Source of the DNA: Zoroaster sp. YZ-2022
Lineage: Eukaryota > Echinodermata > Asteroidea > Forcipulatida > Zoroasteridae
Length of the DNA: 64,000 nucleotides
Direction of reading: 5' to 3'
Assembly (NCBI GenBank): GCA_029582265.1
Contig: CM055837.1
Coordinates: 3,953,148 to 4,017,147 of the forward strand
The position numbers were made by a program, and so were the translations under genes. Below are positions 38,899 to 48,389 of this stretch, one piece after another. Positions within the stretch are counted from its first letter, which is position 1. Every line of letters begins with the position of its first letter. The notes beneath the pieces are model-generated. The model saw only the letters and a list, made by a program, of their open reading frames with translations, did no database searches and had not been told where the DNA came from.

Positions 38899-38990
38899 AC
38901 ACACGACATTCGGGAAGAACTAATAATCTATTTTGTGAAACTGTGACCTGCGAGATTATGAACAATAGTACAAGTTTTCAAAAAACAACT

Positions 38991-39064
38991 AGGCGTCGCC
39001 CGGATTCGAACCAGGGATCTCCTGTTTACAAGACAGGCACTTTAACCAACTAAGCCACGACGCC
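38991..39064 (-). tRNA. trnT-UGU: tRNA-Thr(TGT), unit 2
   Basis: Consensus (GCGTC allele). Confidence 0.95.
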
Positions 39065-39137
39065 ATCTTGTACACATTTCATAGTTTGCTAGACACAGTA
39101 GATCTACAAGTTAACAGAAAAGTTAACAAAATAAACA

Positions 39138-39210
39138 CGCCCGATAGGGGACTTGAACCCATGACCCTCAGATTAAAAGTCTGATGCTCTACCGACTGAG
39201 CTAACCGGGC
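39138..39210 (-). tRNA. trnK-UUU: tRNA-Lys(TTT), unit 3
   Basis: One change gives a G-U pair in the acceptor stem (plus-strand CCGATA); otherwise consensus. Confidence 0.92.
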
Positions 39211-39315
39211 TCTGACAACGTATACGGAAGACTTGTCTAAATTGTAAAACCTTAGATCAGCGAAACCACAATGAAAACTTCAGACACGTTGATATAACAA
39301 TGAGCAAAACAAAGT

Positions 39316-39388
39316 AGGCAAAGCTCGGATTCGAACCGGGTATCTCCTGTTTACTAGATAGGCGCTTTGCCAACTAAGCCACGGCGCC
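39316..39388 (-). tRNA. trnT-AGU: tRNA-Thr(AGT), unit 3, diverged
   Basis: CAAAG in the 3' acceptor strand gives two mismatches, and there are extra changes in the T and anticodon arms. Function doubtful. Confidence 0.65.
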
Positions 39389-39479
39389 ACACCCGACATT
39401 TGACAAGAACTAATAGTCTATTTTGTGAAACTATGACCTGCGAGATTATGAACAATAGTACAAGTTTTCAAAAACAACT

Positions 39480-39553
39480 AGGCGTCGCCCGGATTCGAAC
39501 CAGGGATCTCCTGTTTACAAGACAGGCACTTTAACCAACTAAGCCACGACACC
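39480..39553 (-). tRNA. trnT-UGU: tRNA-Thr(TGT), unit 3
   Basis: 5' end GGTGTCG makes a wobble pair in the acceptor; otherwise consensus. Confidence 0.9.
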
Positions 39554-39626
39554 ATCTTGTACACATTTCATAGTTTGCTAGACACAGTAGATCTACAAGT
39601 TAACAGAAAAGTTAACAAAATAAACA

Positions 39627-39699
39627 CGCCCCGTAGGGGACTTGAACCCATGACCCTCAGATTAAAAGTCTGATGCTCTACCGACTGAGCTAACCGGGC
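39627..39699 (-). tRNA. trnK-UUU: tRNA-Lys(TTT), unit 4
   Basis: 3' strand reads GCCCCGTA on the plus strand: one acceptor mismatch. Confidence 0.88.
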
Positions 39700-39804
39700 T
39701 CTGACAACGTATACGGAAGACTTGTCTAAATTGTAAAACCTTAGATCAGCGAAACCACAAGAAAAACTTCAGACACGTTGATATAACAATGAGCAAAAAA
39801 AATT

Positions 39805-39877
39805 AGGCAAAGCCCGGATTCGAACCGGGGATCTCCTGTTTACTAGACAGGCGCTTTGCCAACTAAGCCACGCCGCC
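39805..39877 (-). tRNA. trnT-AGU: tRNA-Thr(AGT), unit 4, diverged
   Basis: CAAAG allele of the 3' acceptor, plus CGCCGCC at the 5' end; the acceptor is weakened. Confidence 0.65.
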
Positions 39878-39977
39878 ACACCGCCACACACGACACTTGG
39901 CAAGAACTAATAGTCTATTTTGTGAAACTATGACCTGCGAGATTATGAACAATAGTAGAAGTTTTCAAAAAACAACT

Positions 39978-40051
39978 AGGCGTCGCCCGGATTCGAACCA
40001 GGGATCTCCTGTTTACAAGACAGGCACTTTAACCAACTAAGCCACGACGCC
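39978..40051 (-). tRNA. trnT-UGU: tRNA-Thr(TGT), unit 4
   Basis: Consensus. Confidence 0.95.
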
Positions 40052-40124
40052 ATCTTGTACACATTTCATAGTTTGCTAGACACAGTAGATCTACAAGTTA
40101 ACAGAAAAGTTAACAAAATAAACA

Positions 40125-40197
40125 CGCCCGGTAGGGGACTTGAACCCATGACCCTCAGATTAAAAGTCTGATGCTCTACCGACTGAGCTAACCGGGC
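40125..40197 (-). tRNA. trnK-UUU: tRNA-Lys(TTT), unit 5
   Basis: Exact array consensus; TTTATTTTG terminator follows. Confidence 0.96.
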
Positions 40198-40302
40198 TCT
40201 GACAACGTATACGGAAGACTTGTCTAAATTGTAAAACCTTAGATCAGCGAAACCACAATGAAAACTTCAGACACGTTGATATAACAATGAGCAAAAAATA
40301 TT

Positions 40303-40375
40303 AGGCACCGCCCGGATTCGAACCGGGTATCTCCTGTTTACTAGACAGGTGCTTTGCCAACTAAGCCACGGCGCC
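40303..40375 (-). tRNA. trnT-AGU: tRNA-Thr(AGT), unit 5
   Basis: Two changes (variable region and D-arm side); all stems still pair. Confidence 0.88.
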
Positions 40376-40467
40376 ACACCCGACATTTGGCAAGAACTAA
40401 TAGTCTATTTTGTGAAACTATGACCTGCGAGATTATGAATAATAGTACAAGTTTTCAAAAAACAACT

Positions 40468-40541
40468 AGGCATCGCCCGGATTCGAACCAGGGATCTCCT
40501 GTTTACAAGACAGGCACTTTAACCAACTAAGCCACGACGCC
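40468..40541 (-). tRNA. trnT-UGU: tRNA-Thr(TGT), unit 5
   Basis: GCATC allele: acceptor pair 4-69 becomes G-U. Otherwise consensus. Confidence 0.94.
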
Positions 40542-40614
40542 ATCTTGTACACATTTCATAGTTTGCTAGACACAGTAGATCTACAAGTTAACAGAAAAGT
40601 TAGAAAAATAAACA

Positions 40615-40687
40615 CGCCCGATAGTGGACTTGAACCCATGACCCTCAGATTAAAAGTCTGATGCTCTACCGACTGAGCTAACCGGGC
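40615..40687 (-). tRNA. trnK-UUU: tRNA-Lys(TTT), unit 6
   Basis: CCGATAGTGG variant: G-U in the acceptor and one T-stem change. Confidence 0.85.
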
Positions 40688-40791
40688 TCTGACAACGTAT
40701 ACGGAAGACTTGTCTAAATTGTAAAACCTTAGATCAGCGAAACCACAATGAAAACTTCAGACACGTTGATATAACAATGAGCAAAGAAATT

Positions 40792-40864
40792 AGGCACCGC
40801 CCGGATTCGAACCGAGGATCTCCTGTTTACTATACAGGCGCTTTGCCAACTAAGCCACGGCGCC
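40792..40864 (-). tRNA. trnT-AGU: tRNA-Thr(AGT), unit 6
   Basis: Position 32 is A instead of C (loop ATAGTAA) and the T stem has a T-G pair. This haplotype recurs in units 11 and 26. Confidence 0.85.
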
Positions 40865-40952
40865 ACATGACATTTGGAAGAACTAATAGTCTATTTTGTG
40901 AAACTATGACCTGCGAGATTATGAACAATAGTATAAGTTTTCAAAAACAACT

Positions 40953-41026
40953 AGGCGTCGCCCGGATTCGAACCAGGGATCTCCTGTTTACAAGACAGGC
41001 ACTTTAACCAACTAAGCCACGACGCC
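40953..41026 (-). tRNA. trnT-UGU: tRNA-Thr(TGT), unit 6
   Basis: Consensus. Confidence 0.95.
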
Positions 41027-41099
41027 ATCTTGTACACATTTCATAGTTTGCTAGACACAGTAGATCTACAAGTTAACAGAAAAGTTAACAAAATAAACA

Positions 41100-41172
41100 C
41101 GCCCCGGGTAGGACTTGAACCCATGACCCTCAGATTAAAAGTCTGATGCTCTACCGACTGAGCTAACCGGGC
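41100..41172 (-). tRNA. trnK-UUU: tRNA-Lys(TTT), unit 7, diverged
   Basis: The 3' strand is shifted (plus GCCCCGGGTAGG), disturbing acceptor and T-stem pairing. Confidence 0.7.
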
Positions 41173-41277
41173 TCTGACAACTTATACGGAAGACTTGTCT
41201 AAATTGTAAAACCTTAGATCAGCGAAACCACAATGAAAACTTCAGACACGTTGATATAACAATGAGCAAAAAATATT

Positions 41278-41350
41278 AGGCACCGCCCGGATTCGAACCG
41301 GGGATCTCCTGTTTACTAGACAGGCGCTTTGCCAACTAAGCCACGGCGCC
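41278..41350 (-). tRNA. trnT-AGU: tRNA-Thr(AGT), unit 7
   Basis: Consensus. Confidence 0.96.
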
Positions 41351-41442
41351 ACACCTGACATTTGGCAAGAACTAATAGTCTATTTTGTGAAACTATGACC
41401 TGCGAGATTATGAATAATAGTACAAATTTTCAAAAAACAACT

Positions 41443-41516
41443 AGGCGTCGCCCGGATTCGAACCAGGGATCTCCTGTTTACAAGACAGGCACTTTAACCA
41501 ACTAAGCCACGACGCC
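41443..41516 (-). tRNA. trnT-UGU: tRNA-Thr(TGT), unit 7
   Basis: Consensus; preceded by the CTTCCACAAATTTC spacer allele. Confidence 0.95.
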
Positions 41517-41589
41517 ATCTTCCACAAATTTCATAGTTTGCTAGACACAGTAGATCTACAAGTTAACAGAAAAGATAACAAAATAAACA

Positions 41590-41662
41590 CGCCCGGTAAA
41601 GGACTTGAACCCATGACCCTCAGATTAAAAGTCTGATGCTCTACCGACTGAGCTAACCGGGC
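41590..41662 (-). tRNA. trnK-UUU: tRNA-Lys(TTT), unit 8
   Basis: GGTAAAGG variant (two T-stem changes), shared with unit 17. Confidence 0.82.
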
Positions 41663-41767
41663 TCTGACAACGTATACGGAAGACTTGTCTAAATTGTAAA
41701 ACCTTAGATCAGCGAAACCACAATGAAAACTTCAGACAAGTTGATATAACAATGAGCAAAAAATATT

Positions 41768-41840
41768 AGGCACCGCCCGGATTCGAACCGGGTATCTTCT
41801 GTTTACTAGACAAGTGCTTTGCCAACTAAGCCACGGCGCC
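41768..41840 (-). tRNA. trnT-AGU: tRNA-Thr(AGT), unit 8, diverged
   Basis: The anticodon stem is CTTGT/ACAGA (one mismatch, one wobble), and there is a further change before the T arm. Confidence 0.7.
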
Positions 41841-41932
41841 ACACCCGGCAATTGGCAAGAACTAATAGTCTATTTTGTGAAACTATGACCTGCGAGATTA
41901 TGAATAATAGTACAAGTTTTCAAAAAACAACT

Positions 41933-42006
41933 AGGCATCGCCCGGATTCGAACCAGGGATCTCCTGTTTACAAGACAGGCACTTTAACCAACTAAGCCAC
42001 GACGCC
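41933..42006 (-). tRNA. trnT-UGU: tRNA-Thr(TGT), unit 8
   Basis: GCATC allele. Confidence 0.94.
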
Positions 42007-42079
42007 ATCTTACACAAATTTCATAGTTTGCTAGACACAGTAGATCTACAAGTTAACAGAAAAGTTAACAAAACAAACA

Positions 42080-42152
42080 CACCCGGTAGGGGACTTGAAC
42101 CCATGACCCTCAGATTAAAAGTCTGATGCTCTACCGACTGAGCTAACCGGGC
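42080..42152 (-). tRNA. trnK-UUU: tRNA-Lys(TTT), unit 9
   Basis: ACCCGG on the plus strand: the terminal pair becomes G-U. Shared with unit 32, together with the AAACAAACAC spacer. Confidence 0.9.
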
Positions 42153-42257
42153 TCTGACAACTTATACGGAAGACTTGTCTAAATTGTAAAACCTTAGATC
42201 AGCGAAACCACAATGAAAACTTCAGACACGTTGATATAACAATGAGCAAAAAATATT

Positions 42258-42329
42258 AGGCACCGCCGGATTCGAACCGAGTATCTCCTGTTTACTAGAC
42301 AGGTGCTTTGCCAACTAAGCCACGGCGCC
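42258..42329 (-). tRNA. trnT-AGU: tRNA-Thr(AGT), unit 9, one-base deletion
   Basis: One C is lost in the T stem/acceptor junction (GCCGG) and the T stem has another change. Probably non-functional. Confidence 0.55.
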
Positions 42330-42421
42330 ACACCCGACATTTGGCAAGAACTAATAGTCTATTTTGTGAAACTATGACCTGCGAGATTATGAATAACAGT
42401 AGAAGTTTTCAAAACACAACT

Positions 42422-42495
42422 AGGCATCGCCCGGATTCGAACCAGGGATCTCCTGTTTACAAGACAGGCACTTTAACCAACTAAGCCACGACGCC
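42422..42495 (-). tRNA. trnT-UGU: tRNA-Thr(TGT), unit 9
   Basis: GCATC allele. Confidence 0.94.
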
Positions 42496-42568
42496 ATCTT
42501 GTACACATTTCATAGTTTGCTAGACACAGTAGATCTACAAGTTAACAGAAAAGTTAACAAAATAAACA

Positions 42569-42641
42569 CGCCCGGTAGGGGACTTGAACCCATGACCCTC
42601 AGATTAAAAGTCTGATGCTCTACCGACTGAGCTAACCGGGC
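42569..42641 (-). tRNA. trnK-UUU: tRNA-Lys(TTT), unit 10
   Basis: Consensus. Confidence 0.96.
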
Positions 42642-42746
42642 TCTGACAACGTATACGGAAGACTTGTCTAAATTGTAAAACCTTAGATCAGCGAAACCAC
42701 AATGAAAACTTCAGACACGTTGATATAACAATGAGCAAAAAATATT

Positions 42747-42819
42747 AGGCACCGCCCGGATTCGAACCGGGGATCTCCTGTTTACTAGACAGGCGCTTTG
42801 CCAACTAAGCCACGGCGCC
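42747..42819 (-). tRNA. trnT-AGU: tRNA-Thr(AGT), unit 10
   Basis: Consensus. Confidence 0.96.
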
Positions 42820-42910
42820 ACACACGACATTTGGAAAGAACTAATAGTCTATTTTGTGAAACTATGACCTGCGAGATTATGAACAATAGTATAAGTTTTC
42901 AAAAACAACT

Positions 42911-42984
42911 AGGCGTCGCCCGGATTCGAACCAGGGATCTCCTGTTTACAAGACAGGCACTTTAACCAACTAAGCCACGACGCC
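42911..42984 (-). tRNA. trnT-UGU: tRNA-Thr(TGT), unit 10
   Basis: Consensus; upstream spacer reads CATATTGTAC instead of CATCTTGTAC. Confidence 0.95.
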
Positions 42985-43057
42985 ATATTGTACACATTTC
43001 ATAGTTTGCTAGACACAGTAGATCTACAAGTTAACAGAAAAGTTAACAAAATAAACA

Positions 43058-43130
43058 CGCCCGGTAGTGGACTTGAACCCATGACCCTCAGATTAAAAGT
43101 CTGATGCTCTACCGACTGAGCTAACCGGGC
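43058..43130 (-). tRNA. trnK-UUU: tRNA-Lys(TTT), unit 11
   Basis: GGTAGTGG variant, one T-stem change as in unit 6. Confidence 0.88.
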
Positions 43131-43234
43131 TCTGACAACGTATACGGAAGACTTGTCTAAATTGTAAAACCTTAGATCAGCGAAACCACAATGAAAACTT
43201 CAGACACGTTGATATAACAATGAGCAAAGAAATT

Positions 43235-43307
43235 AGGCACCGCCCGGATTCGAACCGAGGATCTCATGTTTACTATACAGGCGCTTTGCCAACTAAGCCA
43301 CGTCGCC
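43235..43307 (-). tRNA. trnT-AGU: tRNA-Thr(AGT), unit 11, diverged
   Basis: Unit 6 haplotype plus a TCATG anticodon-stem change and CGTCGCC at the 5' end; two stem mismatches. Confidence 0.65.
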
Positions 43308-43400
43308 ACACCTGACATTTGGCAAGAACTAATAGTCTATTTTGTGAAACTATGACCTGCGAGATTATGAATAATAGTACAAGTTTTCAAAAAAACAATT

Positions 43401-43473
43401 AGACATCGCCCGGATTCGAACCAGTGATCTCCTGTTTACAAGACAGGCACTTTAACCAATAAGCCACGAGGCC
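43401..43473 (-). tRNA. trnT-UGU: tRNA-Thr(TGT), unit 11, degenerate
   Basis: One D-loop base deleted (AACCAATAAG) and changes at both acceptor strands and the T arm. It is the only clearly decayed Thr(TGT) before the gap. Confidence 0.55.
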
Positions 43474-43546
43474 ATCTTGTACACATTACATAGTTTGCTA
43501 GACACAGTAGATCTACAAGTTAACAGAAAAGTTAACAAAATAAACA

Positions 43547-43619
43547 CGCCCGGTAGGGGACTTGAACCCATGACCCTCAGATTAAAAGTCTGATGCTCTA
43601 CCGACTGAGCTAACCGGGC
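43547..43619 (-). tRNA. trnK-UUU: tRNA-Lys(TTT), unit 12
   Basis: Consensus. Confidence 0.96.
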
Positions 43620-43724
43620 TCTGACAACGTATACGGAAGACTTGTCTAAATTGTAAAACCTTAGATCAGCGAAACCACAATGAAAACTTCAGACAAGTTG
43701 ATATAACAATGAGCACACAAGATT

Positions 43725-43797
43725 AGGCACCGCCCGATTTCGAACCAGGGATCTCCTGTTTACTAGACAGGCGCTTTGCCAACTAAGCCACGGCGCC
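43725..43797 (-). tRNA. trnT-AGU: tRNA-Thr(AGT), unit 12
   Basis: T arm altered (GCCCGATTTCGAACCAGGG): one T-stem mismatch and one wobble. Confidence 0.8.
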
Positions 43798-43889
43798 ACA
43801 CCTGACATTTGGCAAGAACTAATAGTCTATTTTGTGAAACTATGACCTGCGAGATTATGAATAATAGTACAAATTTTCAAAAAACAACT

Positions 43890-43963
43890 AGGCGTCGCCC
43901 GGATTCGAACCAGGGATCTCCTGTTTACAAGACAGGCACTTTAACCAACTAAGCCACGACGCC
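43890..43963 (-). tRNA. trnT-UGU: tRNA-Thr(TGT), unit 12
   Basis: Consensus. Confidence 0.95.
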
Positions 43964-44036
43964 ATCTTGTACACATTTCATAGTTTGCTAGACACAGTAG
44001 ATCTACAAGTTAACAGAAAAGTTAACAAAATAAACA

Positions 44037-44109
44037 CGCCCGGTAGGGGACTTGAACCCATGACCCTCAGATTAAAAGTCTGATGCTCTACCGACTGAGC
44101 TAACCGGGC
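44037..44109 (-). tRNA. trnK-UUU: tRNA-Lys(TTT), unit 13
   Basis: Consensus; a MITE lies 58 bp upstream of its 5' end. Confidence 0.96.
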
Positions 44110-44166
44110 TCTGACAACGTGTACGGAAGACTTGTCTAAATTGTAAAACCTTAGATCAGCGAAACC

Positions 44167-44263
44167 ACACCGTCACCGACATCACGAAGTAACACCCGAC
44201 CATGGCCGTATACAGTAAAAAAAAATCAACATGAGTGTTACTTCGTGGTGTCGGTGACGACAC
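44167..44263. mobile_element. Small MITE inside the tRNA array
   Basis: 25-bp terminal inverted repeats (CGTCACCGACATCACGAAGT then AACAC; one mismatch) at 44171-44195 and 44235-44259, with ACAC on both flanks. It lies in the Lys/Thr(AGT) spacer of unit 13 only. Confidence 0.88.
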
Positions 44264-44307
44264 GGAAAACTTCAGACACGTTGATATAACAATGAGCAAA
44301 ACAAATT

Positions 44308-44380
44308 AGGCAAAGACCGGATTCGAACCGGGTATTTCTTGTTTACTAGACAGGTGCTTTGCCAACTAAGCCACAGCGCC
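44308..44380 (-). tRNA. trnT-AGU: tRNA-Thr(AGT), unit 13, diverged
   Basis: CAAAGACCGG, GTATTTCTT and CACAGCGCC changes affect acceptor, T and anticodon arms. It is the gene next to the MITE. Confidence 0.6.
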
Positions 44381-44472
44381 ACACCCGACATTTGGCAAGA
44401 ACTAATAGTCTATTTTGTGAAACTATGACCTGCGAGATTATGAATAATAGTACAAGTTTTCAAAAAACAACT

Positions 44473-44546
44473 AGGCGTCGCCCGGATTCGAACCAGGGAT
44501 CTCCTGTTTACAAGACAGGCACTTTAACCAACTAAGCCACGACGCC
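44473..44546 (-). tRNA. trnT-UGU: tRNA-Thr(TGT), unit 13
   Basis: Consensus. Confidence 0.95.
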
Positions 44547-44619
44547 ATCTTCCACAAATTTCATAGTTTACTAGACACAGTAGATCTACAAGTTAACAGA
44601 AAAGTTAACAAAATAAACA

Positions 44620-44692
44620 CGCCCGGTAGGGGACTTGAACCCATGACCCTCAGATTAAAAGTCTGATGCTCTACCGACTGAGCTAACCGGGC
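44620..44692 (-). tRNA. trnK-UUU: tRNA-Lys(TTT), unit 14
   Basis: Consensus. Confidence 0.96.
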
Positions 44693-44797
44693 TCTGACAA
44701 CGTATACGGAAGACTTGTCTAAATTGTAAAACCTTAGATCAGCGAAACCACAATGAAAACTTCAGACACGTTGATATAACAATGAGCAAAACAAATT

Positions 44798-44870
44798 AGG
44801 CAAAGTCCGGATTCGAACCGGGTATCTCCTGTTTACTAGATAGGCGCTTTGCCAACTAAGCCACGGCGCC
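44798..44870 (-). tRNA. trnT-AGU: tRNA-Thr(AGT), unit 14, diverged
   Basis: CAAAGTCCGG at the 3' side, related to units 3 and 13; acceptor mismatches. Confidence 0.62.
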
Positions 44871-44962
44871 ACACCCGACATTTGACAAGAACTAATAGTC
44901 TATTTTGTGAAACTATGACCTGCGAGATTATGAATAACAGTACAAGTTTTCAAAAAACAACT

Positions 44963-45036
44963 AGGCATCGCCCGGATTCGAACCAGGGATCTCCTGTTTA
45001 CAAGACAGGCACTTTAACCAACTAAGCCACGACGCC
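44963..45036 (-). tRNA. trnT-UGU: tRNA-Thr(TGT), unit 14
   Basis: GCATC allele. Confidence 0.94.
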
Positions 45037-45109
45037 ATCTTGTACACATTTCATAGTTTGCTAGACACAGTAGATCTACAAGTTAACAGAAAAGTTAACA
45101 AAATAAACA

Positions 45110-45182
45110 CGCCCGATAGGGGACTTGAACCCATGACCCTCAGATTAAAAGTCTGATGCTCTACCGACTGAGCTAACCGGGC
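45110..45182 (-). tRNA. trnK-UUU: tRNA-Lys(TTT), unit 15
   Basis: CCGATA variant as in units 3 and 30. Confidence 0.92.
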
Positions 45183-45286
45183 TCTGACAACGTATACGGA
45201 AGACTTGTCTAAATTGTAAAACCTTAGATCAGCGAAACCACAAGTAAAAATTCAGACACGTTGATATAACAATGAGCAAAAAAATT

Positions 45287-45359
45287 AGGCACCGCCCGGA
45301 TTCGAACCAAGGATCTCCTGTTTACTAAAAAGGCGCTTTGCCAACTAAGCCACGGCGCC
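45287..45359 (-). tRNA. trnT-AGU: tRNA-Thr(AGT), unit 15, diverged
   Basis: CTAAAAAGG disrupts the anticodon stem; AACCAAGG alters the T stem. Likely inactive. Confidence 0.58.
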
Positions 45360-45452
45360 ACACCTGACATTTGGCAAGAACTAATAGTCTATTTTGTGAA
45401 ACTATGACCTGCGAGATTATGAATAACAGTACAAGTTTTCATAAAAACAATT

Positions 45453-45526
45453 AGGCATCGCCCGGATTCGAACCAGGGATCTCCTGTTTACAAGACAGGC
45501 ACTTTAACCAACTAAGCCACGACGCC
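45453..45526 (-). tRNA. trnT-UGU: tRNA-Thr(TGT), unit 15
   Basis: GCATC allele. Confidence 0.94.
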
Positions 45527-45599
45527 ATCTTGTACACATTTCATAGTTTGCTAGACACAGTAGATCTACAAGTTAACAGAAAAGTTAACAAAATAAACA

Positions 45600-45672
45600 C
45601 GCCCGGTAGGGGACTTGAACCCATGACCCTCAGATTAAAAGTCTGATGCTCTACCGACTGAGCTAACCGGGC
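45600..45672 (-). tRNA. trnK-UUU: tRNA-Lys(TTT), unit 16
   Basis: Consensus. Confidence 0.96.
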
Positions 45673-45777
45673 TCTGACAACGTATACGGAAGACTTGTCT
45701 AAATTGTAAAACCTTAGATCAGCGAAACCACAATGAAAACTTCAGACACGTTGATATAACAATGAGCAAAAAATATT

Positions 45778-45850
45778 AGGCACCGGCCGGATTCGAACCG
45801 GGGATCTCCTGTTTACTAGACAGGCGCCTTGCCAACTAAGCCACGGCGCC
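45778..45850 (-). tRNA. trnT-AGU: tRNA-Thr(AGT), unit 16
   Basis: CACCGGCCGG and GCGCCTT variants, identical to unit 34. Confidence 0.82.
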
Positions 45851-45942
45851 ACACACGACAATTGGAAAGAACTAATAGTCTATTTTGTGAAACTATGACC
45901 TGCGAGATTATGAATAATAGTACAAATTTTCAAAAAACAACT

Positions 45943-46016
45943 AGGCGTCGCCCGGATTCGAACCAGGGATCTCCTGTTTACAAGACAGGCACTTTAACCA
46001 ACTAAGCCACGACGCC
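45943..46016 (-). tRNA. trnT-UGU: tRNA-Thr(TGT), unit 16
   Basis: Consensus. Confidence 0.95.
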
Positions 46017-46089
46017 ATCTTCCACAAATTTCATAGTTTGCTAGACACAGTAGATCTACAAGTTAACAGAAAAGTTAACAAAATAAACA

Positions 46090-46162
46090 CGCCCGGTAAA
46101 GGACTTGAACCCATGACCCTCAGATTAAAAGTCTGATGCTCTACCGACTGAGCTAACCGGGC
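46090..46162 (-). tRNA. trnK-UUU: tRNA-Lys(TTT), unit 17
   Basis: GGTAAAGG variant, shared with unit 8. Confidence 0.82.
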
Positions 46163-46267
46163 TCTGACAACGTATACGGAAGACTTGTCTAAATTGTAAA
46201 ACCTTAGATCAGCGAAACCACAATGAAAACTTCAGACACGTTGATATAACAATGAGCAAAAAATATT

Positions 46268-46340
46268 AGGCACCGCCCGGATTCGAACCGGGGATCTCCT
46301 GTTTACTAGACAGGCGCTTTGCCAACTAAGCCACGGCGCC
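46268..46340 (-). tRNA. trnT-AGU: tRNA-Thr(AGT), unit 17
   Basis: Consensus. Confidence 0.96.
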
Positions 46341-46432
46341 ACACACGACAATTGGAAAGAACTAATAGTCTATTTTGTGAAACTATGACCTGCGAGATTA
46401 TGAATAATAGTACAAATTTTCAAAAAACAACT

Positions 46433-46506
46433 AGGCGTCGCCCGGATTCGAACCAGGGATCTCCTGTTTACAAGACAGGCACTTTAACCAACTAAGCCAC
46501 GACGCC
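46433..46506 (-). tRNA. trnT-UGU: tRNA-Thr(TGT), unit 17
   Basis: Consensus. Confidence 0.95.
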
Positions 46507-46579
46507 ATCTTCCACAAATTTCATAGTTTGCTAGACACAGTAGATCTACAAGTTAACAGAAAAGATAACAAAATAAACA

Positions 46580-46652
46580 CGCCCGGTAGGGGACTTGAAC
46601 CCATGACCCTCAGATTAAAAGTCTGATGCTCTACCGACTGAGCTAACCGGGC
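46580..46652 (-). tRNA. trnK-UUU: tRNA-Lys(TTT), unit 18
   Basis: Consensus; downstream spacer has AAAGATAAC instead of AAAGTTAAC. Confidence 0.96.
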
Positions 46653-46757
46653 TCTGACAACGTATACGGAAGACTTGTCTAAATTGTAAAACCTTAGATC
46701 AGCGAAACCACAATGAAAACTTCAGACACGTTGATATAACAATGAGCAAAAAATATT

Positions 46758-46830
46758 AGGCACCGCCCGGATTCGAACCGGGGATCTCCTGTTTACTAGA
46801 CAGGCGCTTTGCCAACTAAGCCACGGCGCC
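46758..46830 (-). tRNA. trnT-AGU: tRNA-Thr(AGT), unit 18
   Basis: Consensus. Confidence 0.96.
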
Positions 46831-46921
46831 ACACCTGACATTTGGCAAGAACTAATAGTCTATTTTGTGAAACTATGACCTGCGAGATTATGAATAATAG
46901 TACAAATTTTCAAAAAAAACT

Positions 46922-46995
46922 AGGCGTCGCCCGGATTCGAACCAGGGATCTCCTGTTTACAAGACAGGCACTTTAACCAACTAAGCCACGACGCC
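46922..46995 (-). tRNA. trnT-UGU: tRNA-Thr(TGT), unit 18
   Basis: Consensus; T8 run downstream (spacer CAAAAAAAACTAG). Confidence 0.95.
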
Positions 46996-47068
46996 ATCTT
47001 CCACAAATTTCATAGTTTGCTAGACACAGTAGATCTACAAGTTAACAGAAAAGATAACAAAATAAACA

Positions 47069-47141
47069 CGCCCGGTAGGGGACTTGAACCCATGACCCTC
47101 AGATTAAAAGTCTGATGCTCTACCGACTGAGCTAACCGGGC
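47069..47141 (-). tRNA. trnK-UUU: tRNA-Lys(TTT), unit 19
   Basis: Consensus; AAAGATAAC spacer allele. Confidence 0.96.
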
Positions 47142-47246
47142 TCTGACAACGTATACGGAAGACTTGTCTAAATTGTAAAACCTTAGATCAGCGAAACCAC
47201 AATGAAAACTTCAGACACGTTGATATAACAATGAGCAAAAAATATT

Positions 47247-47319
47247 AGGCACCGCCCGGATTCGAACCGGGGATCTCCTGTTTACTAGACAGGCGCTTTG
47301 CCAACTAAGCCACGGCGCC
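47247..47319 (-). tRNA. trnT-AGU: tRNA-Thr(AGT), unit 19
   Basis: Consensus. Confidence 0.96.
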
Positions 47320-47411
47320 ACACCTGACATTTGGCAAGAACTAATAGTCTATTTTGTGAAACTATGACCTGCGAGATTATGAATAACAGTACAAGTTTTC
47401 AAAAAACAACT

Positions 47412-47485
47412 AGGCATCGCCCGGATTCGAACCAGGGATCTCCTGTTTACAAGACAGGCACTTTAACCAACTAAGCCACGACGCC
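47412..47485 (-). tRNA. trnT-UGU: tRNA-Thr(TGT), unit 19
   Basis: GCATC allele. Confidence 0.94.
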
Positions 47486-47558
47486 ATCTTGTACACATTT
47501 CATAGTTTGCTAGACACAGTAGATCTACAAGTTAACAGAAAAGTTAACAAAATAAACA

Positions 47559-47631
47559 CGCCCGGTATGGGACTTGAACCCATGACCCTCAGATTAAAAG
47601 TCTGATGCTCTACCGACTGAGCTAACCGGGC
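47559..47631 (-). tRNA. trnK-UUU: tRNA-Lys(TTT), unit 20
   Basis: GGTATGGG variant: one change at the T stem/acceptor junction. Confidence 0.9.
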
Positions 47632-47736
47632 TCTGACAACTTATACGGAAGACTTGTCTAAATTGTAAAACCTTAGATCAGCGAAACCACAATGAAAACT
47701 TCAGACACGTTGATATAACAATGAGCAAAAAATATT

Positions 47737-47809
47737 AGGCACCGCCCGGATTCGAACCGGGGATCTCCTGTTTACTAGACAGGCGCTTTGCCAACTAAGC
47801 CACGGCGCC
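47737..47809 (-). tRNA. trnT-AGU: tRNA-Thr(AGT), unit 20
   Basis: Consensus. Confidence 0.96.
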
Positions 47810-47901
47810 ACACCTGACATTTGGCAAGAACTAATAGTCTATTTTGTGAAACTATGACCTGCGAGATTATGAATAACAGTACAAGTTTTCAAAAAACAAC
47901 T

Positions 47902-47975
47902 AGGCATCGCCCGGATTCGAACCAGGGATCTCCTGTTTACAAGACAGGCACTTTAACCAACTAAGCCACGACGCC
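47902..47975 (-). tRNA. trnT-UGU: tRNA-Thr(TGT), unit 20
   Basis: GCATC allele. Confidence 0.94.
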
Positions 47976-48048
47976 ATCTTGTACACATTTCATAGTTTGC
48001 TAGACACAGTAGATCTACAAGTTAACAGAAAAGTTAACAAAATAAACA

Positions 48049-48121
48049 CGCCCGGTAGGGGACTTGAACCCATGACCCTCAGATTAAAAGTCTGATGCTC
48101 TACCGACTGAGCTAACCGGGC
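48049..48121 (-). tRNA. trnK-UUU: tRNA-Lys(TTT), unit 21
   Basis: Consensus. Confidence 0.96.
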
Positions 48122-48226
48122 TCTGACAACGTATACGGAAGACTTGTCTAAATTGTAAAACCTTAGATCAGCGAAACCACAATGAAAACTTCAGACACGT
48201 TGATATAACAATGAGCAAAAAATATT

Positions 48227-48299
48227 AGGCACCGCCCGGATTCGAACCGGGGATCTCCTGTTTACTAGACAGGCGCTTTGCCAACTAAGCCACGGCGCC
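48227..48299 (-). tRNA. trnT-AGU: tRNA-Thr(AGT), unit 21
   Basis: Consensus. Confidence 0.96.
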
Positions 48300-48389
48300 A
48301 CACCCTGCAATTGGCAAGAACTAATAGTCTATTTTGTGAAACTATGACCTGCGAGATTATGAATAATAGTACAAATTTTCAAAACAACT

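Noticed and set aside
40777..41007. Frames crossing the tRNA genes (also 50702-50890 and across the N gap)
   Set aside because: Produced by tRNA sequences and by N runs; not coding.
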